Positions 13,043 through 13,308 of a stretch of 13,308 nt of DNA are shown here, in pieces. The position numbers and the translations under genes are program-made. Source of the DNA: DASRVA01 sp035687745 (GTDB lineage: Bacteria > Gemmatimonadota > Gemmatimonadetes > JACCXV01 > JAHWKZ01). The stretch covers positions 1 through 13,308 of the forward strand of contig DASRVA010000119.1 of NCBI GenBank assembly GCA_035687745.1. Direction: 5' to 3'. The notes under the pieces were generated by a model. That model saw nothing but the letters and a program-made list of their open reading frames with translations. It was not told the DNA's origin and made no database searches. Every line of letters begins with the position of its first letter. The stretch's first letter is position 1.

Positions 13043-13308
13043 CTACGACGACCGACCTGGTCCTGACCGAGCGCGACGGAGCGGTGGGGGTCGTTCGCCT
13101 GAACCGCCCGGAGAAGCTGAACGCCTTTGCCGGCGACATGCGGGACCGGATCGGCGACGCGGTCGAGGAGCTGGGAGCCGACCCCGCCGTCCGGGTCCTG
13201 ATCGTGACCGGGGCGGGTCGGGGCTTCTGCGCCGGGGCCGACGTGAATTACCTCCGCGAGCTGGTCGAGACCGGGAACGACCGCGACTTCGAGAAGCTGC
13301 TCCGGGCC
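13039..13308 (+). CDS. Enoyl-CoA hydratase/isomerase family protein, 3' end outside the window
   Basis: A crotonase-fold enzyme, likely hydrating 2-enoyl-CoA in the cytoplasm. It starts at GTG 13039, overlapping the thiolase stop (GTGA), a sign of translational coupling. The first 90 residues are visible: NRPEKLNAF (22-30), then VLIVTG, then the oxyanion-hole motif GRGFCAGADV (60-69). A full protein would be about 255-265 aa, so roughly two-thirds lies beyond the window. The catalytic glutamates are not yet reached, so an isomerase or other crotonase activity cannot be excluded. Confidence 0.92.
   Translation, partial: MTTTTDLVLTERDGAVGVVRLNRPEKLNAFAGDMRDRIGDAVEELGADPAVRVLIVTGAGRGFCAGADVNYLRELVETGNDRDFEKLLRA

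Overview
The window comes from a high-GC Gram-negative-type bacterium. A planctomycete-style prepilin leader, a dockerin-like calcium loop, CARDB domains, and a MalT-type STAND regulator carrying a SARP domain fit Planctomycetota, Acidobacteriota or a related uncultured lineage best. That placement is inference; no rRNA or marker gene is present. Every gene I can support lies on the + strand.

Layout. (i) 1-1130: 3' part of a PIN-PhoH ATPase gene. (ii) 1131-1384: non-coding, with GTGGA repeats phased at 11 bp. (iii) About 1421-2527: no credible protein gene. A textbook sigma70 promoter (TTGACA, 18 bp, TATACT) and a 12-bp intrinsic terminator bracket about 1.1 kb that is dense in perfect stem-loops, and its two ends can pair with each other. 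I read this as a very large structured non-coding RNA of a class I cannot name. (iv) 2531-2840: leader region of the next gene. (v) 2841-6122: a 1093-aa STAND ATPase/TPR/SARP transcription activator. (vi) 6322-11821: a tightly packed run that looks like one operon for exported proteins. It holds a 673-aa prepilin-like protein with a CARDB tail, a dockerin-like micro-ORF, a 504-aa secreted protein sharing two domains with the first, a 247-aa secreted protein, a 124-aa protein without a signal, a 22-aa ORF and a signal-peptide-bearing relative of phage/contractile-injection tail-tube proteins (gp19 family). (vii) 11864 to the end: an acetyl-CoA acetyltransferase overlapping by 4 nt with an enoyl-CoA hydratase, which is a fatty-acid/acyl-CoA module with its own probably leaderless promoter.

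How the parts may work together (inference). The STAND-SARP activator sits directly upstream of the exported-protein operon and could control it. The intergenic region between them carries a perfect 14-bp palindrome built on GTGGAT, and the same GTGGA core recurs in the phased array upstream of the large RNA. Regulators with OmpR/SARP-type winged helices usually bind direct repeats with an 11-bp period, so one regulator could touch both units. The most novel items are the giant RNA transcription unit and the exported operon that includes a shortened, secreted tail-tube homologue.
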